Source: Curtobacterium sp. MCSS17_008 (GTDB lineage: Bacteria; Actinomycetota; Actinomycetes; Actinomycetales; Microbacteriaceae). From it: a stretch of 64,000 nucleotides of DNA. The position numbers and the translations under genes are program-made. Location of the stretch: assembly GCF_003234185.1 (NCBI RefSeq), contig NZ_QKSM01000004.1:62001-126000 (forward strand). Direction: 5' to 3'. Below the pieces are notes generated by a model. It was not told where the DNA came from, did not search any database, and saw only the letters and a program-made list of their open reading frames with translations. Positions 41,621 through 49,553 of the stretch are shown one piece after another. How positions within the stretch are numbered: position 1 is the stretch's first letter; every line of letters begins with the position of its first letter.

Positions 41621-41763
41621 CAGCGGCGGTCGGATGCGCGCCCGCGACCCGACGTCTGCACGCGCGGCACCGCACTGTTCCGTGGCGGGCCGGAGAAGAC
41701 CTGGATTCGGTTCGACGAACAGGGCCGATCGGCTTGCACGAGCGGATCGGGGCACGGCAGCAT

Positions 41764-41880
41764 GGTCGGCGAAGGGGAGTAGCTCCCAGCGCGTGCATCG
41801 ACACACTGGCCATCACGAAGATCGGCCCGGTGCACCACCCGCCGGTCCCACCCGGCGGGCGAGCGAGACCTTCGGCCGTC
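41764..41880 (+). ncRNA. yybP-ykoY (manganese) riboswitch
   Basis: The leader of the antiporter gene contains GAAGGGGAGTAGC at 41771-41783 and GCGAGACCTTCG at 41863-41874, the two conserved internal-loop strands of the yybP-ykoY class. P1 forms from CGAAGG (41770-41775) and CCTTCG (41869-41874). Between them lie variable stems, including GCCGG(T/G)... pairing around 41841-41858. This class senses Mn2+ and usually turns on exporters. The 379-bp gap 41568-41946 holds this element plus the decayed hairpin; no further gene was seen there. Confidence 0.88.
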
Positions 41881-41946
41881 CTGCCGTGCCGAAGCGCTCC
41901 CCCATCCCCGCGTCTCCGGTGCGGCCCCGACCAAGGGACCATCCCC

Positions 41947-43230
41947 GTGATCGACACCTCCACGCCCACGCCTGCCCGCGAGCACGCCCCGCCCGCCCGG
42001 ATGGGCCGCAGCGCCTGGGGGCGCATCGCGATCTGCATCGTGGTCGCCCTGCCCGCCGTGGTCTTCCGGATCAGCGGGTCCGCGCCGGACCCCGTCGTCG
42101 ACCTGTTCGTCTCCGGCGGCGCGGTCGTCGCCGCCTCGTTCCTGCTCGCCTGGGCCGCCGAGGCCGCGCAGAAGGACATCTCCGGAGCGCTCGCGATCGC
42201 GATCCTCGCGCTCATCGCCGTCCTGCCCGAGTACGCGGTCGACCTGTACTACGCGTTCCGCTCCGGCTCCGACCCCGCCTACGAGCAGTTCGCCGCCGCG
42301 AACATGACCGGCTCGAACCGGCTGCTGCTCGGCTTCGGTTGGCCGCTCGTCGTGATCGTCTCGCTGCTCGTCGCCCGTCGGTACGTCCGTGCCGGAGCCC
42401 TGCCGGCGTCGACGACGAAGGTGCTGCAACTGGAGCGGTCCTCGCGGCTGGACATCGGGTTCCTGGCGCTGCTCGCGGTCGTCGCGTTCCTCATCCCGCT
42501 GACGGGCTCCATCCCGCTGTGGTTCGGGTTCGTGCTGCTCGCCGCGTTCGCCGCGTACCTGTGGCGGGCGTCGAAGGTGCCCGACGACGGGGAGGACGAA
42601 CTCGTCGGGATGGCGGGCGACATCGCCTCGATGCCGCAGCGTGCTCGCCGGTGGACCATCGTCGGGCTCTTCGTGGTCGCCGCCGCGGTTATCCTGTCGT
42701 CCGCGGAGCCGTTCGCCGAGGCACTCGTGGCCTCCGGCGGCGCGCTCGGCATCGACAGCTACTTCCTCGTGCAGTGGCTCGCGCCGCTCGCGACCGAGGC
42801 CCCCGAGTTCATCGTCGCCGCGCTCTTCGCCCTGCGCGGGATGGGCGGCGCGGCGATCGGGACGCTCATCGCCTCGAAGGTGAACCAGTGGTCGCTGCTC
42901 GTCGGGTCGCTGCCGATCGCGCACGTGCTCGGCGGTGGGACCACGGGCGGGCTGCCGCTCGACGGTCGGCAGGTCGAGGAGTTCGTGCTCACCGCGTCGC
43001 AGACCGTGCTCGGGGTGGCGATCATCATCGCGCTGCGCTTCCACCGGTGGTCGGCGCTCGCGCTCGTGGCGCTGTTCGCGGTGCAGTTCGTCGTGACGGA
43101 CACCGGCGGGCGGTGGGTGCTCAGCGCGGTGCACGTCCTGCTGGCCGTCGCGGTGCTCTGGGTGAACCGGGCGTCGATCCTGCCGACGCTGCGCGCGCCG
43201 TTCCGGCGGGCGGGCGCGCCGGCCGCCTAG
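41947..43230 (+). CDS. Ca2+/cation antiporter (CaCA family) under riboswitch control
   Basis: Membrane cation:proton or cation:sodium exchanger of 427 residues, about 11 helices. The two alpha-repeats of the CaCA superfamily are visible: LALIAVLPEYAVDLYYAF near residue 90-110 and PLATEAPEFIVAALFALRGMGGAAIGTLIASKVNQ near 280-315, each with the conserved acidic residue in P-E. GTG 41947 lies behind AAGGGA. A yybP-ykoY riboswitch upstream predicts induction by Mn2+, so the protein may export Mn2+ rather than, or besides, Ca2+. It converges with a MntR/DtxR-like gene across the tandem array at 43291-44113. Confidence 0.87.
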   Translation: MIDTSTPTPAREHAPPARMGRSAWGRIAICIVVALPAVVFRISGSAPDPVVDLFVSGGAVVAASFLLAWAAEAAQKDISGALAIAILALIAVLPEYAVDLYYAFRSGSDPAYEQFAAANMTGSNRLLLGFGWPLVVIVSLLVARRYVRAGALPASTTKVLQLERSSRLDIGFLALLAVVAFLIPLTGSIPLWFGFVLLAAFAAYLWRASKVPDDGEDELVGMAGDIASMPQRARRWTIVGLFVVAAAVILSSAEPFAEALVASGGALGIDSYFLVQWLAPLATEAPEFIVAALFALRGMGGAAIGTLIASKVNQWSLLVGSLPIAHVLGGGTTGGLPLDGRQVEEFVLTASQTVLGVAIIIALRFHRWSALALVALFAVQFVVTDTGGRWVLSAVHVLLAVAVLWVNRASILPTLRAPFRRAGAPAA

Positions 43231-43290
43231 GGCGCGGGCGCGGCGGCCGGGCGCGGCAGGCGCCGCGGCGGCGGCCGGGCGCGGCAGCCT

Positions 43291-44113
43291 TCCGGTCGCA
43301 CGACGTGCCGTCGGCGGGCGTTCCGTTCGCACAACGTGCCGTTGGCGGCGGAGGTGAGCGGCGTGTCGTGCGACCTGGTCGACGGGTCTGGAGGCGCGGG
43401 GCGGGCTGGCGCCGAGCCTCCTGTCTGGCGGGTTGCGCGCGGTTCCGGTCGCACGATGTGCCGTCGGCGGGCGTTCCGGTCGCACGACGTGCCGTTGGTG
43501 GCGGAGGTGAGCGGCGTGTCGTGCGACCTGGTCGACGGGTCCGGAGGCGCGGGGCGGGCTGGCGCCGAGCCTCCTGTCTGGCGGGTTGCGCGCGGTTCCG
43601 GTCGCACGACGTGCCGTCGGCGGGCGTTCTGGTCGCACGACGTGCCGTTGGTAGCGGAGGTGAGCGGCGTGTCGTGCGACCTGGTCGACGGGTCTGGAGG
43701 CGTGGGGTGGGGCTGGCGCCGAGCCTCCTGTCTGGCGGGTTGCGCGCGGTTCCGGTCGCACGACGTGCCGTCGGCGGGCGTTCCGGTCGCAGGACGTGCC
43801 GTTGGCGGCGGAGGTGAGCGGCGTGTCGTGCGACCTGGTCGACGGGTCTGGAGGCGTGGGGTGGGCTGGCGCCGAGCCTCCTGTCCGGCGGGGGCGCGCG
43901 CGGTTCCGGTCGCGCGAGGTGCCGTTGGTGGCGGAGGTGAGCGGCGTGTCGTGCGACCTGGTCGACGGGTCTGGAGGCGTGGGGCGGGTTGGCGCCGAGC
44001 CTCCTGTCTGGCGGGTTGTGCGCGCGGTTCCGGTCGCACGACGCGCTGTCGGCGGGCGTTCCGGTCGCACGACGCGCCGTCGGCGGCGGAGGTGAGCGGC
44101 GTGTCGTGCGACC
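43291..44113. repeat. Tandem array of a ~153-bp unit (six copies)
   Basis: The marker GAGGTGAGCGGCGTGTCGTG starts at 43351, 43504, 43657, 43811, 43934 and 44089, giving spacings of 153, 153, 154, 123 and 155. Each unit has a ~31-bp subrepeat twice (TTCCGGTCGCACGACGTGCC then GTCGGCGGGCG), except the fifth unit, which has one and is 31 bp shorter. Each unit also carries GTCGTGCGACC, the reverse complement of GGTCGCACGAC in the subrepeat. There are about eleven forward 11-mers, some mutated, and six inverted ones; the array begins with the forward and ends with the inverted form. It fills nearly all of the 958-bp gap 43231-44188. The period is divisible by three, so long frames stay open, but none looks like a gene. 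Confidence 0.92.
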
Positions 44114-44188
44114 ACAGGGGTGCTGAGGACGGTGCTGGGGACGGCGGGGCGGCAGGCCGCGACGACGGGGGCCGCGCGGCGACGGGGG

Positions 44189-44878
44189 TCAGTCGGCGTC
44201 GGGGGCGAGCCAGATCGACGACGCGGCGGCGGCCGGCAGGTCGACGAGCGACTCCTCGCCGTCGGGGGACCGGCGGGCGACGGCGATCACCCCGGCGTAG
44301 TCGCGCACGCGCTCCACCCGGAGGTGGGTGCCGAGGCCGACCCCGAGTTCGTCGAAGTACCGGAGCAGCGCCGGGTCGTCGTCCGACACACGGTCCACGA
44401 CCCCGCACGCGCCGGGCTCGATCGCGCCGAGCAGCGTCCCCGGGGACGACGGGACGGTGCCGTCCGCCGCCGGGATCGGATCGCCGTGCGGGTCGTGCGT
44501 CGGGTGGCCGAGGTCGGCGTCCACCCGGTCGAGGAACGTCTCGGACACGGCGTGCTCGAGCGCCTCGGCCTCGGTGTGGACCTCGTCCCACGAGTAGCCG
44601 AGCCGCCGCACCAGGAAGGTCTCGATGAGCCGGTGCCGTCGGACCATCGCCACCGCGACCTGCTGCCCGAGCGGGGTGAGCACGACGCCGTAGTACGGGG
44701 TGTGCTCGATGAGGCCGTCACGGTCGAGCTTCCGGAGGTTGCCGGACACCGTCGAGGCCGACACCCCGAGCGCGGCCGCGATGTCACGCGTCGCCAGACC
44801 CCCGTCGCCGCGCTCCCCGGCCTTCCACACCAACTTGACGTAGTCCTCCGCCATGGTCGAGAGGGAGGGCAGACGCAT
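44189..44878 (-). CDS. DtxR/MntR-family metal-dependent regulator
   Basis: Metal-sensing repressor of 229 residues. The N-terminal winged helix has TMAEDYVKLVWKAGERG and AAALGVSASTVSGNLRKLDRDGLIEHTPYYGVVLT. The dimerisation/metal domain has RRHRLIETFLVRRLGYSWDEVHTEAEALEHAVSE, with the His and Glu ligands of the family. A C-terminal FeoA/SH3-like domain follows (GVGLGTHLRVERV). Its pairing with a Mn2+-riboswitch-controlled antiporter favours manganese over iron as effector. A TACCAT hexamer ends 6 nt before the ATG, and the divergent CAAX protease gene begins 22 nt away. Confidence 0.9.
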   Translation of the reverse strand: MRLPSLSTMAEDYVKLVWKAGERGDGGLATRDIAAALGVSASTVSGNLRKLDRDGLIEHTPYYGVVLTPLGQQVAVAMVRRHRLIETFLVRRLGYSWDEVHTEAEALEHAVSETFLDRVDADLGHPTHDPHGDPIPAADGTVPSSPGTLLGAIEPGACGVVDRVSDDDPALLRYFDELGVGLGTHLRVERVRDYAGVIAVARRSPDGEESLVDLPAAAASSIWLAPDAD

Positions 44879-44884
44879 GCGTCA

Positions 44885-44890
44885 ATGGTA
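44885..44890 (-). promoter_or_regulatory. -10 element of the DtxR-type gene (leaderless)
   Basis: TACCAT on the minus strand ends 6 nt before the ATG at 44878. The same bases fall in the start region of the divergent protease gene. Confidence 0.5.
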
Positions 44891-44900
44891 CAAACGGCGG

Positions 44901-45797
44901 GTGACCACCTCCGCGCCCGCACGTCGTGCTCGTCCCACCGTGCGGCGCTGGCCGGTGCCGCCGTCGCTCCTGCTCGGCCTCGCCCCGCTCGTCACCTTCG
45001 CCGCCGTGAGTGCCTGGCGCTCGCGGCCGAGCGACGACTACGGCTCCCTCGGGCGGACGGTCGACAGCGTCGTGGGAGCGCTCGTGATCCCCGAGGGCAT
45101 CGCCGTCGTCGTCCTCTGCGTGTACGTGACGGCACTGGGTTGGTGGCGGGTCGCGACGGTCGACCGTGGGAGGTCGGCGCTGCGGTGGACGGTCACCGCG
45201 CCGGTCCTCATCGCCGTGGTGTGCGTCGCCCGGCTGCCGCTCGTCGAGTGGGGAGCGCAGCCCGTCCGCTACTTCGTGCTGCTGGCCGTCGGGGTGCTGT
45301 TCGTCGGGGTGTTCGAGGAACTGCTCACCCGCGGGGTGCTGCTCGTCGGCCTGCGGCGACGCCTGCCCGAGTTCGGCGTCTGGATCGCCTCGTGCGTGCT
45401 CTTCGGGCTGTTGCACTTCCTCAACGTGCTCGCCGGGGCGGGAGTCGGCACCACCGTCGTCCAGGTGGTGTTCGCCGCGTCGTTCGGCTCGACGCTGTAC
45501 CTGGCCCGTCGGCTGACCGGCAACCTGCTCGTCCCGGTGCTGCTGCACGCGTTCTGGGACTTCGGGTCCATCGCGGTCTCCGCCACGGTCGACCTGCAGG
45601 ACGTTGCGCGGATCGTGCCCGCCGGGCTCATCGGGCTGTTCGCCTTCGCGGTGCTCGCGCTGGGCGTCGTCGCCGGCGGCCTGGTCGCCTGGCGCGACGA
45701 TCGACCCCGCCGCCTGCGGCGCCGGTGGCGGTCGGTACCGCCCGTGGAGGCGGTCGCGGCGCAGGCGGCCGAGCCGCGCCTCCCGTCCGCCCTCTGA
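44901..45797 (+). CDS. CPBP-family intramembrane metalloprotease (CAAX protease-like)
   Basis: Predicted Abi/CPBP protease of 298 residues with about eight membrane helices. The three active-site motifs are EELLTRGVLL (EExxxR), FGLLHFLN (FxxxH) and HAFWDF (HxxxD/N). Bacterial members process peptides or confer bacteriocin immunity; the substrate is unknown. GTG 44901 is preferred; ATGs at 44853 and 44877 in the same frame would overlap the divergent DtxR-like gene. The C-terminus reads EPRLPSAL, and its DNA is one arm (GCGCCTCCCGTCC) of the hairpin family found elsewhere as terminators. Confidence 0.82.
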   Translation: MTTSAPARRARPTVRRWPVPPSLLLGLAPLVTFAAVSAWRSRPSDDYGSLGRTVDSVVGALVIPEGIAVVVLCVYVTALGWWRVATVDRGRSALRWTVTAPVLIAVVCVARLPLVEWGAQPVRYFVLLAVGVLFVGVFEELLTRGVLLVGLRRRLPEFGVWIASCVLFGLLHFLNVLAGAGVGTTVVQVVFAASFGSTLYLARRLTGNLLVPVLLHAFWDFGSIAVSATVDLQDVARIVPAGLIGLFAFAVLALGVVAGGLVAWRDDRPRRLRRRWRSVPPVEAVAAQAAEPRLPSAL

Positions 45798-45828
45798 CGG
45801 CCCGGGCCCAGGCGACGGGGCCCGCGAC

Positions 45829-47019
45829 TCAGAGGGACTCGAGCACGTCGAGCGCCCGCTGCACCCCGTGCTCCCGCCGCACGAGGTGGCCGACCTCGGC
45901 CGCCCGTGCACGTCGGGACAGGGCGTCGCCCATCGCCTGCGTGAGGGCACCGGCCGACGCGCGGCGCAGCGGGACCGGGGCGGCGGCCACCCCGAGACGG
46001 TGCAGTTGGGCGGCCCAGAACGGCTGGTCGGCGGTGACGGGCACGACGACGGCGGGCACGCCGGCCCGGGCGACGGCGTGGGAGGTGCCGGCCCCACCGT
46101 GGTGCACGGCGAGCGTCGCGCGCGGCAGCACCGCGTCGAGCGGCGTCGACCGTACCGCCAGCACGTCCGGGCCGCAGCACCCCGGTGGCAACGCGAGCCC
46201 ACCCCACCCGGTGACGAGCAGCACCCGCAGGCCGTGGGAGCGGGCGGCCGTGACGATCGCCTGCCCCCGCGCCGACGCGTCCCCCCTCGCCATGGAGCCG
46301 AACGAGGCGACGACGCAGGGGCCGGCGTCCACGAACTCGCGGACGACGGGGTCGGGGGAGGCCGCCCCGTCGTACCAGGCCCCCGTCTGGTGCACCCGCT
46401 CCGGCCAGTCGTCGGGCCGCGGCAGCAGTGCGGGACTCACGGCCATGAGCGTCGCGCGCGACGGCGACCGCCGGGCGGGACGACGACCACCCGGGAGCCC
46501 GGCAGCGGCGCGCGCCACGTCGGCGTCGAGGAGGCGTGCGGCCGCGCGCGGTACGGCGTAGGTGAACCGGTTGGCCGCGCCGAGGTCGCGGGTGGCCGTG
46601 GGGCCGCCGGCCGCCGGGAACCGCTCGCTCGGGGTGGCCACCGGCGCGAACTCCACGAGCACGCGCGGCACACCGAGCGAGTCCGCCACCATCGGCGCAC
46701 TGAGGACCAGCGGGTGGTGGACCACCACGTCGGGGTCGAAGGCGACCGTCTCACGCACCGCGGCGGCGAACAGCCGCCGCATCCCGTGCCGCACCTCGTC
46801 ACGGACGTGGCGTGCGAGCGCCCGAGGGGTGCGACCGGCGGGGGAGAGCATCCGCCGCACGTCCAGACCGAGTGCCACGGCGTCCACCCCCTCGGGCGCC
46901 TCCGCGTCGTCGGGCAGGGCCAGCCGGACGTCGTGACCGCGGGAGGCGGCCTGTCGCGCGAGGACGGCGAAGGGCTCCACGTCGCCCCGGGTGCCGGCGG
47001 TGAGCAGCATCATGCGCAT
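45829..47019 (-). CDS. Family 1 (UGT/MGT-type) glycosyltransferase
   Basis: Nucleotide-sugar-dependent glycosyltransferase, 396 residues, GT-B fold. The N-terminal start MRMMLLTAGTRGDVEPFAVLARQAASRGHDV has the TxGTxGDVxP pattern of glycosyltransferases acting on small hydrophobic acceptors (sterols, macrolides, carotenoids). The C-terminal sugar-donor domain has AVHHGGAGTSHAVARAGVPAVVVP and the DQPFWA motif. ATG 47019 is the first of three Met codons. It is divergent from the prenyltransferase-desaturase pair, which suggests carotenoid glycosylation, though a macrolide-type acceptor is equally compatible with the family. Confidence 0.85.
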   Translation of the reverse strand: MRMMLLTAGTRGDVEPFAVLARQAASRGHDVRLALPDDAEAPEGVDAVALGLDVRRMLSPAGRTPRALARHVRDEVRHGMRRLFAAAVRETVAFDPDVVVHHPLVLSAPMVADSLGVPRVLVEFAPVATPSERFPAAGGPTATRDLGAANRFTYAVPRAAARLLDADVARAAAGLPGGRRPARRSPSRATLMAVSPALLPRPDDWPERVHQTGAWYDGAASPDPVVREFVDAGPCVVASFGSMARGDASARGQAIVTAARSHGLRVLLVTGWGGLALPPGCCGPDVLAVRSTPLDAVLPRATLAVHHGGAGTSHAVARAGVPAVVVPVTADQPFWAAQLHRLGVAAAPVPLRRASAGALTQAMGDALSRRARAAEVGHLVRREHGVQRALDVLESL

Positions 47020-47067
47020 CCGCCGAGTGTGCCCCGGAAGCCTCCGCCGACGTCGACCTGCGCCGGG

Positions 47068-47073
47068 TACGCT
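47068..47073 (+). promoter_or_regulatory. -10 element of the prenyltransferase gene (leaderless)
   Basis: TACGCT ends 7 nt before GTG 47081; no Shine-Dalgarno is present. Confidence 0.5.
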
Positions 47074-47080
47074 CGGCCGG

Positions 47081-47977
47081 GTGACCGACGGGAGCGAGTT
47101 GACCTCGCGCACCGCGGTGCCCAGGATCGGTGTGGCGGTGCGCCGCCTGGTGCTCGTCTCGCGCCCGGTGCTGTGGATCAACACCATCGGCTCCGGCCTC
47201 GTCGGCGTGTGGCTCACGGGCACGCTGTTCGACCTGCGCGCGCTGCCGGTCATTCTGTGGCTCACCCTGCCGTTCAACCTGCTCATCTACGGTGTCAACG
47301 ACATCTACGACCAGGACACGGACGCGGCCAACCCTCGCAAGGGTTCCATCGAGGGTGCCAGGATCCGGCAGTCCGAGGTGCGGCTCATCGCCTGGGCCGT
47401 CGCGGTCACCAACCTCCCGTTCCTCGTCGCCTTCTCCCTCACGCTGCCGCCGCTCGCGAACGCCGCGATCCTGCTCTACGCGGGTGTGTTCGTCTTCTAC
47501 TCCGCACCGCCGCTGCGCTTCAAGGCGCGGCCCTTCCTCGACTCGCTGAGCAACGCGGCCTACGCGCTGCCACTGGTCATCGTGCCCGTGGCCCTCGGGA
47601 CGACGCCGGTGTGGCCGGCCGCCGTCGGGCTCATGGCCTGGAGCGTGGCGAAGCACGCCTTCGACGCCGTGCAGGACATCGTCGAGGACCGCGACGCGGG
47701 CATCACCACCACCGCGGTGCGGCTCGGTGCCTGTGGGACGGCCCTGTGGAGCGGGGCCTGGTGGATCGTCTCGACGGCACTGTTCGCCGTGGTGAGCATC
47801 CCCGTGGCCGCCGTCAACCTCCTGATCGCCGGCGTGCTCGTGGTGGCCCTGCTGCGCGACCCGACGCCGGAGACCGGGCACCGCCTGTACCGTCTGTCGG
47901 TCGCCTTCCCGTACATCGCGGGGTCGTTCGCCGGGGTGCTGCTGATGGTCTCGATCGTGTTGGTGGGTCGCCCGTGA
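47081..47977 (+). CDS. UbiA-superfamily prenyltransferase (lycopene-elongase-like)
   Basis: Membrane prenyltransferase of 298 residues, about eight helices. First Asp-rich motif is N73-D-I-Y-D77 within GVNDIYDQDTDAANPRKG, and the second motif is DAVQDIVEDRDAGITTTAVRLG. This is the pattern of UbiA enzymes such as lycopene elongases (CrtEb, LbtBC, LyeJ) and chlorophyll synthases. Fusion of the neighbouring CrtI-like desaturase into the same operon (GTGA overlap at 47974) favours addition of C5 units to lycopene, making C50 carotenoids. Polyprenyl or quinone substrates remain possible. Confidence 0.82.
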   Translation: MTDGSELTSRTAVPRIGVAVRRLVLVSRPVLWINTIGSGLVGVWLTGTLFDLRALPVILWLTLPFNLLIYGVNDIYDQDTDAANPRKGSIEGARIRQSEVRLIAWAVAVTNLPFLVAFSLTLPPLANAAILLYAGVFVFYSAPPLRFKARPFLDSLSNAAYALPLVIVPVALGTTPVWPAAVGLMAWSVAKHAFDAVQDIVEDRDAGITTTAVRLGACGTALWSGAWWIVSTALFAVVSIPVAAVNLLIAGVLVVALLRDPTPETGHRLYRLSVAFPYIAGSFAGVLLMVSIVLVGRP

Positions 47978-49440
47978 GCCGCATCGTCGTGGTCGGCGGT
48001 GGGATCGGTGGACTCACCGCCGCCGCGCTGCTCGCGCACGCAGGCCACCGGGTCACCCTGCTCGAGGCCTCGACCGAGCTCGGCGGCAAGAGCCGTCGCA
48101 TCCAGCTGGGAGCGGACCGGGTCGACACCGGCCCGTCCCTGGTGACGTTCCCGGCGGTGTGGGACGAGCTGCTGCGGCGGCTCGGCGACGGCGGAAGTGC
48201 CCGTGACCGCGCCAGCGGCGACCGCGCCCGCGGCGACGACCGCGTGCGGGACGACGGTCACCTCGACCTGGTGCGGATGCCCGAGGTGGGCCGCTACTAC
48301 CACCAGGGCGAGGAGACCTCCCTGCCGGTGGCACCCGACCACCCCTGGTACCCCGCCTGGCGACGGTTCTCCGACCTGCACGCGCCCCTCGCCGACGACG
48401 TGACCGAGCTGCTGCTCGCCGACCCCCTCGACCGTGCCGCCCTTCCGGCCGTGCGGAGGCTGCTGGCCGTCTACGGCTCGCGCCTCACGACGCGTGCGTA
48501 CCTCGACGGCCTGCAGTGGCTGCCGGACGGGCTGCGCGAGATCATCGCGATCCACACCCTCAACGCGGGCGTCTCACCCGCTCGTACCCCGGCCCTCTAC
48601 GCGAGCATGCCGGCGATCATGGCGGAGACCGGGGCCTGGGTCCCCCGCGGTGGCGTCTACGAGGTCGTGCTCGCACTGGGCCGGTTGGCCGAGGCGGCAG
48701 GCGTCGACGTCCGCACCGGTGAGGCCGTCACCCACATCGAGCGCGGCTCGGTCACCACCGAGGCCGGACGCCACCCCGCCGACCTCGTCGTCAGCGCGGT
48801 GGACGCCGATCGGCTCGCCGCACTGACCGGTCCATCACGGATCCCGACGCTCCCCCGTCGGCGCCCCCGCGCCCTCTCCTGCTCGGCCGTCGCGCTCTAC
48901 GGCGTCCTGCGGGAGGAGCTGCCGGCGGACCTCGCGCCGCACAGCGTGGTGCTGCCGACGAAGCCCGCTGCGCTCCACCGGAGCCTCGAGGCGGGCGACG
49001 AGCCAGCGGACACCATGGTGTTCGTCAACCAGTACCGTGCGGGTGAGGTGTACCCGAACACGCGCAGCACCGTCGGTGTGCTGCTCACCGCCCCCGCCGA
49101 CGGTGGCCACTACACGGTCGAGCACCCCTTCGTGCGGCGCGAGGTCGACCGCGTCTCACGGGTGATGGGCCTCGACCGGCCGATCACCGACCTCCTCGAC
49201 GAGCAGGTGGTGCTCGACCCGCACCACTACGGCGTGGGCGGCGAACCCCACGGCGCGCTCTACGGGGCGGCGCGTCCGCCGTGGCAGAGCGGGCCGTTCC
49301 ACCGCCCCTCGTACAACGACCCCTGGCGGCCCTGGTTGTGGCGGGTCGGCGCGTCGGTGCACCCCGGTGGCGGGGTCCCGGCGGTGGTGGGCGGCGCGAT
49401 GATCGCGGTGAACCGCCTGCTGCAGTCCACGCCGGCCTGA
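47974..49440 (+). CDS. CrtI-family FAD-dependent carotenoid desaturase
   Basis: FAD oxidoreductase of 488 residues. The dinucleotide motif VVVGGGIGGLTAAALLAHAGH starts at residue 4, followed by VTLLEASTELGGKSR and the CrtI-like VDTGPSLVTFPAVWDELL. The C-terminus has the conserved GASVHPGGGVPAVVGGAMIAVNRLL. Members desaturate phytoene or later intermediates (CrtI, CrtD). Because the UbiA enzyme precedes it and no crtB or crtE is near, a CrtD-like 3,4-desaturation of a C45/C50 intermediate is as likely as phytoene desaturation. An Arg/Asp-rich insert (~67-85) is unusual. The GTG start overlaps the prenyltransferase stop. Confidence 0.87.
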   Translation: MSRIVVVGGGIGGLTAAALLAHAGHRVTLLEASTELGGKSRRIQLGADRVDTGPSLVTFPAVWDELLRRLGDGGSARDRASGDRARGDDRVRDDGHLDLVRMPEVGRYYHQGEETSLPVAPDHPWYPAWRRFSDLHAPLADDVTELLLADPLDRAALPAVRRLLAVYGSRLTTRAYLDGLQWLPDGLREIIAIHTLNAGVSPARTPALYASMPAIMAETGAWVPRGGVYEVVLALGRLAEAAGVDVRTGEAVTHIERGSVTTEAGRHPADLVVSAVDADRLAALTGPSRIPTLPRRRPRALSCSAVALYGVLREELPADLAPHSVVLPTKPAALHRSLEAGDEPADTMVFVNQYRAGEVYPNTRSTVGVLLTAPADGGHYTVEHPFVRREVDRVSRVMGLDRPITDLLDEQVVLDPHHYGVGGEPHGALYGAARPPWQSGPFHRPSYNDPWRPWLWRVGASVHPGGGVPAVVGGAMIAVNRLLQSTPA

Positions 49441-49490
49441 CACCGGGCGCGGGCGGCGTCCTGCGGTCGACGCCGGCCTGAGACGGGGCG

Positions 49491-49537
49491 GCGTCGCGGG
49501 ACGACGAGCGTCGCGGGACGACAAGCGTCGCGGGAGA
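49491..49537. repeat. Three 17-bp tandem repeats
   Basis: GCGTCGCGGGACGAC-type units start at 49491, 49508 and 49525, between the convergent desaturase and phosphatase genes. GGGGCG just before and GACGCCCCG just after can pair, so the block may form a terminator. Confidence 0.6.
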
Positions 49538-49553
49538 CGCCCCGGATCTCGCC

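Noticed and set aside
41700..41760. tRNA-like sequence with GGTTCGA
   Set aside because: No acceptor or anticodon stem can be formed; the bases precede the riboswitch. No tRNA was recognised anywhere in the window.
43291..44113. CRISPR array
   Set aside because: Units of ~153 bp with internal inverted copies and no unique spacers of uniform length; no cas genes in the window.
43227..44591. Long minus- and plus-strand open frames (up to several hundred codons) across the tandem array, with 51-residue repeating peptides
   Set aside because: The repeat period is divisible by three, so frames stay open in many phases on both strands. They run into the DtxR-like gene, have no start signals and contain mostly Arg/Pro/Thr, so they are shadows of the array.
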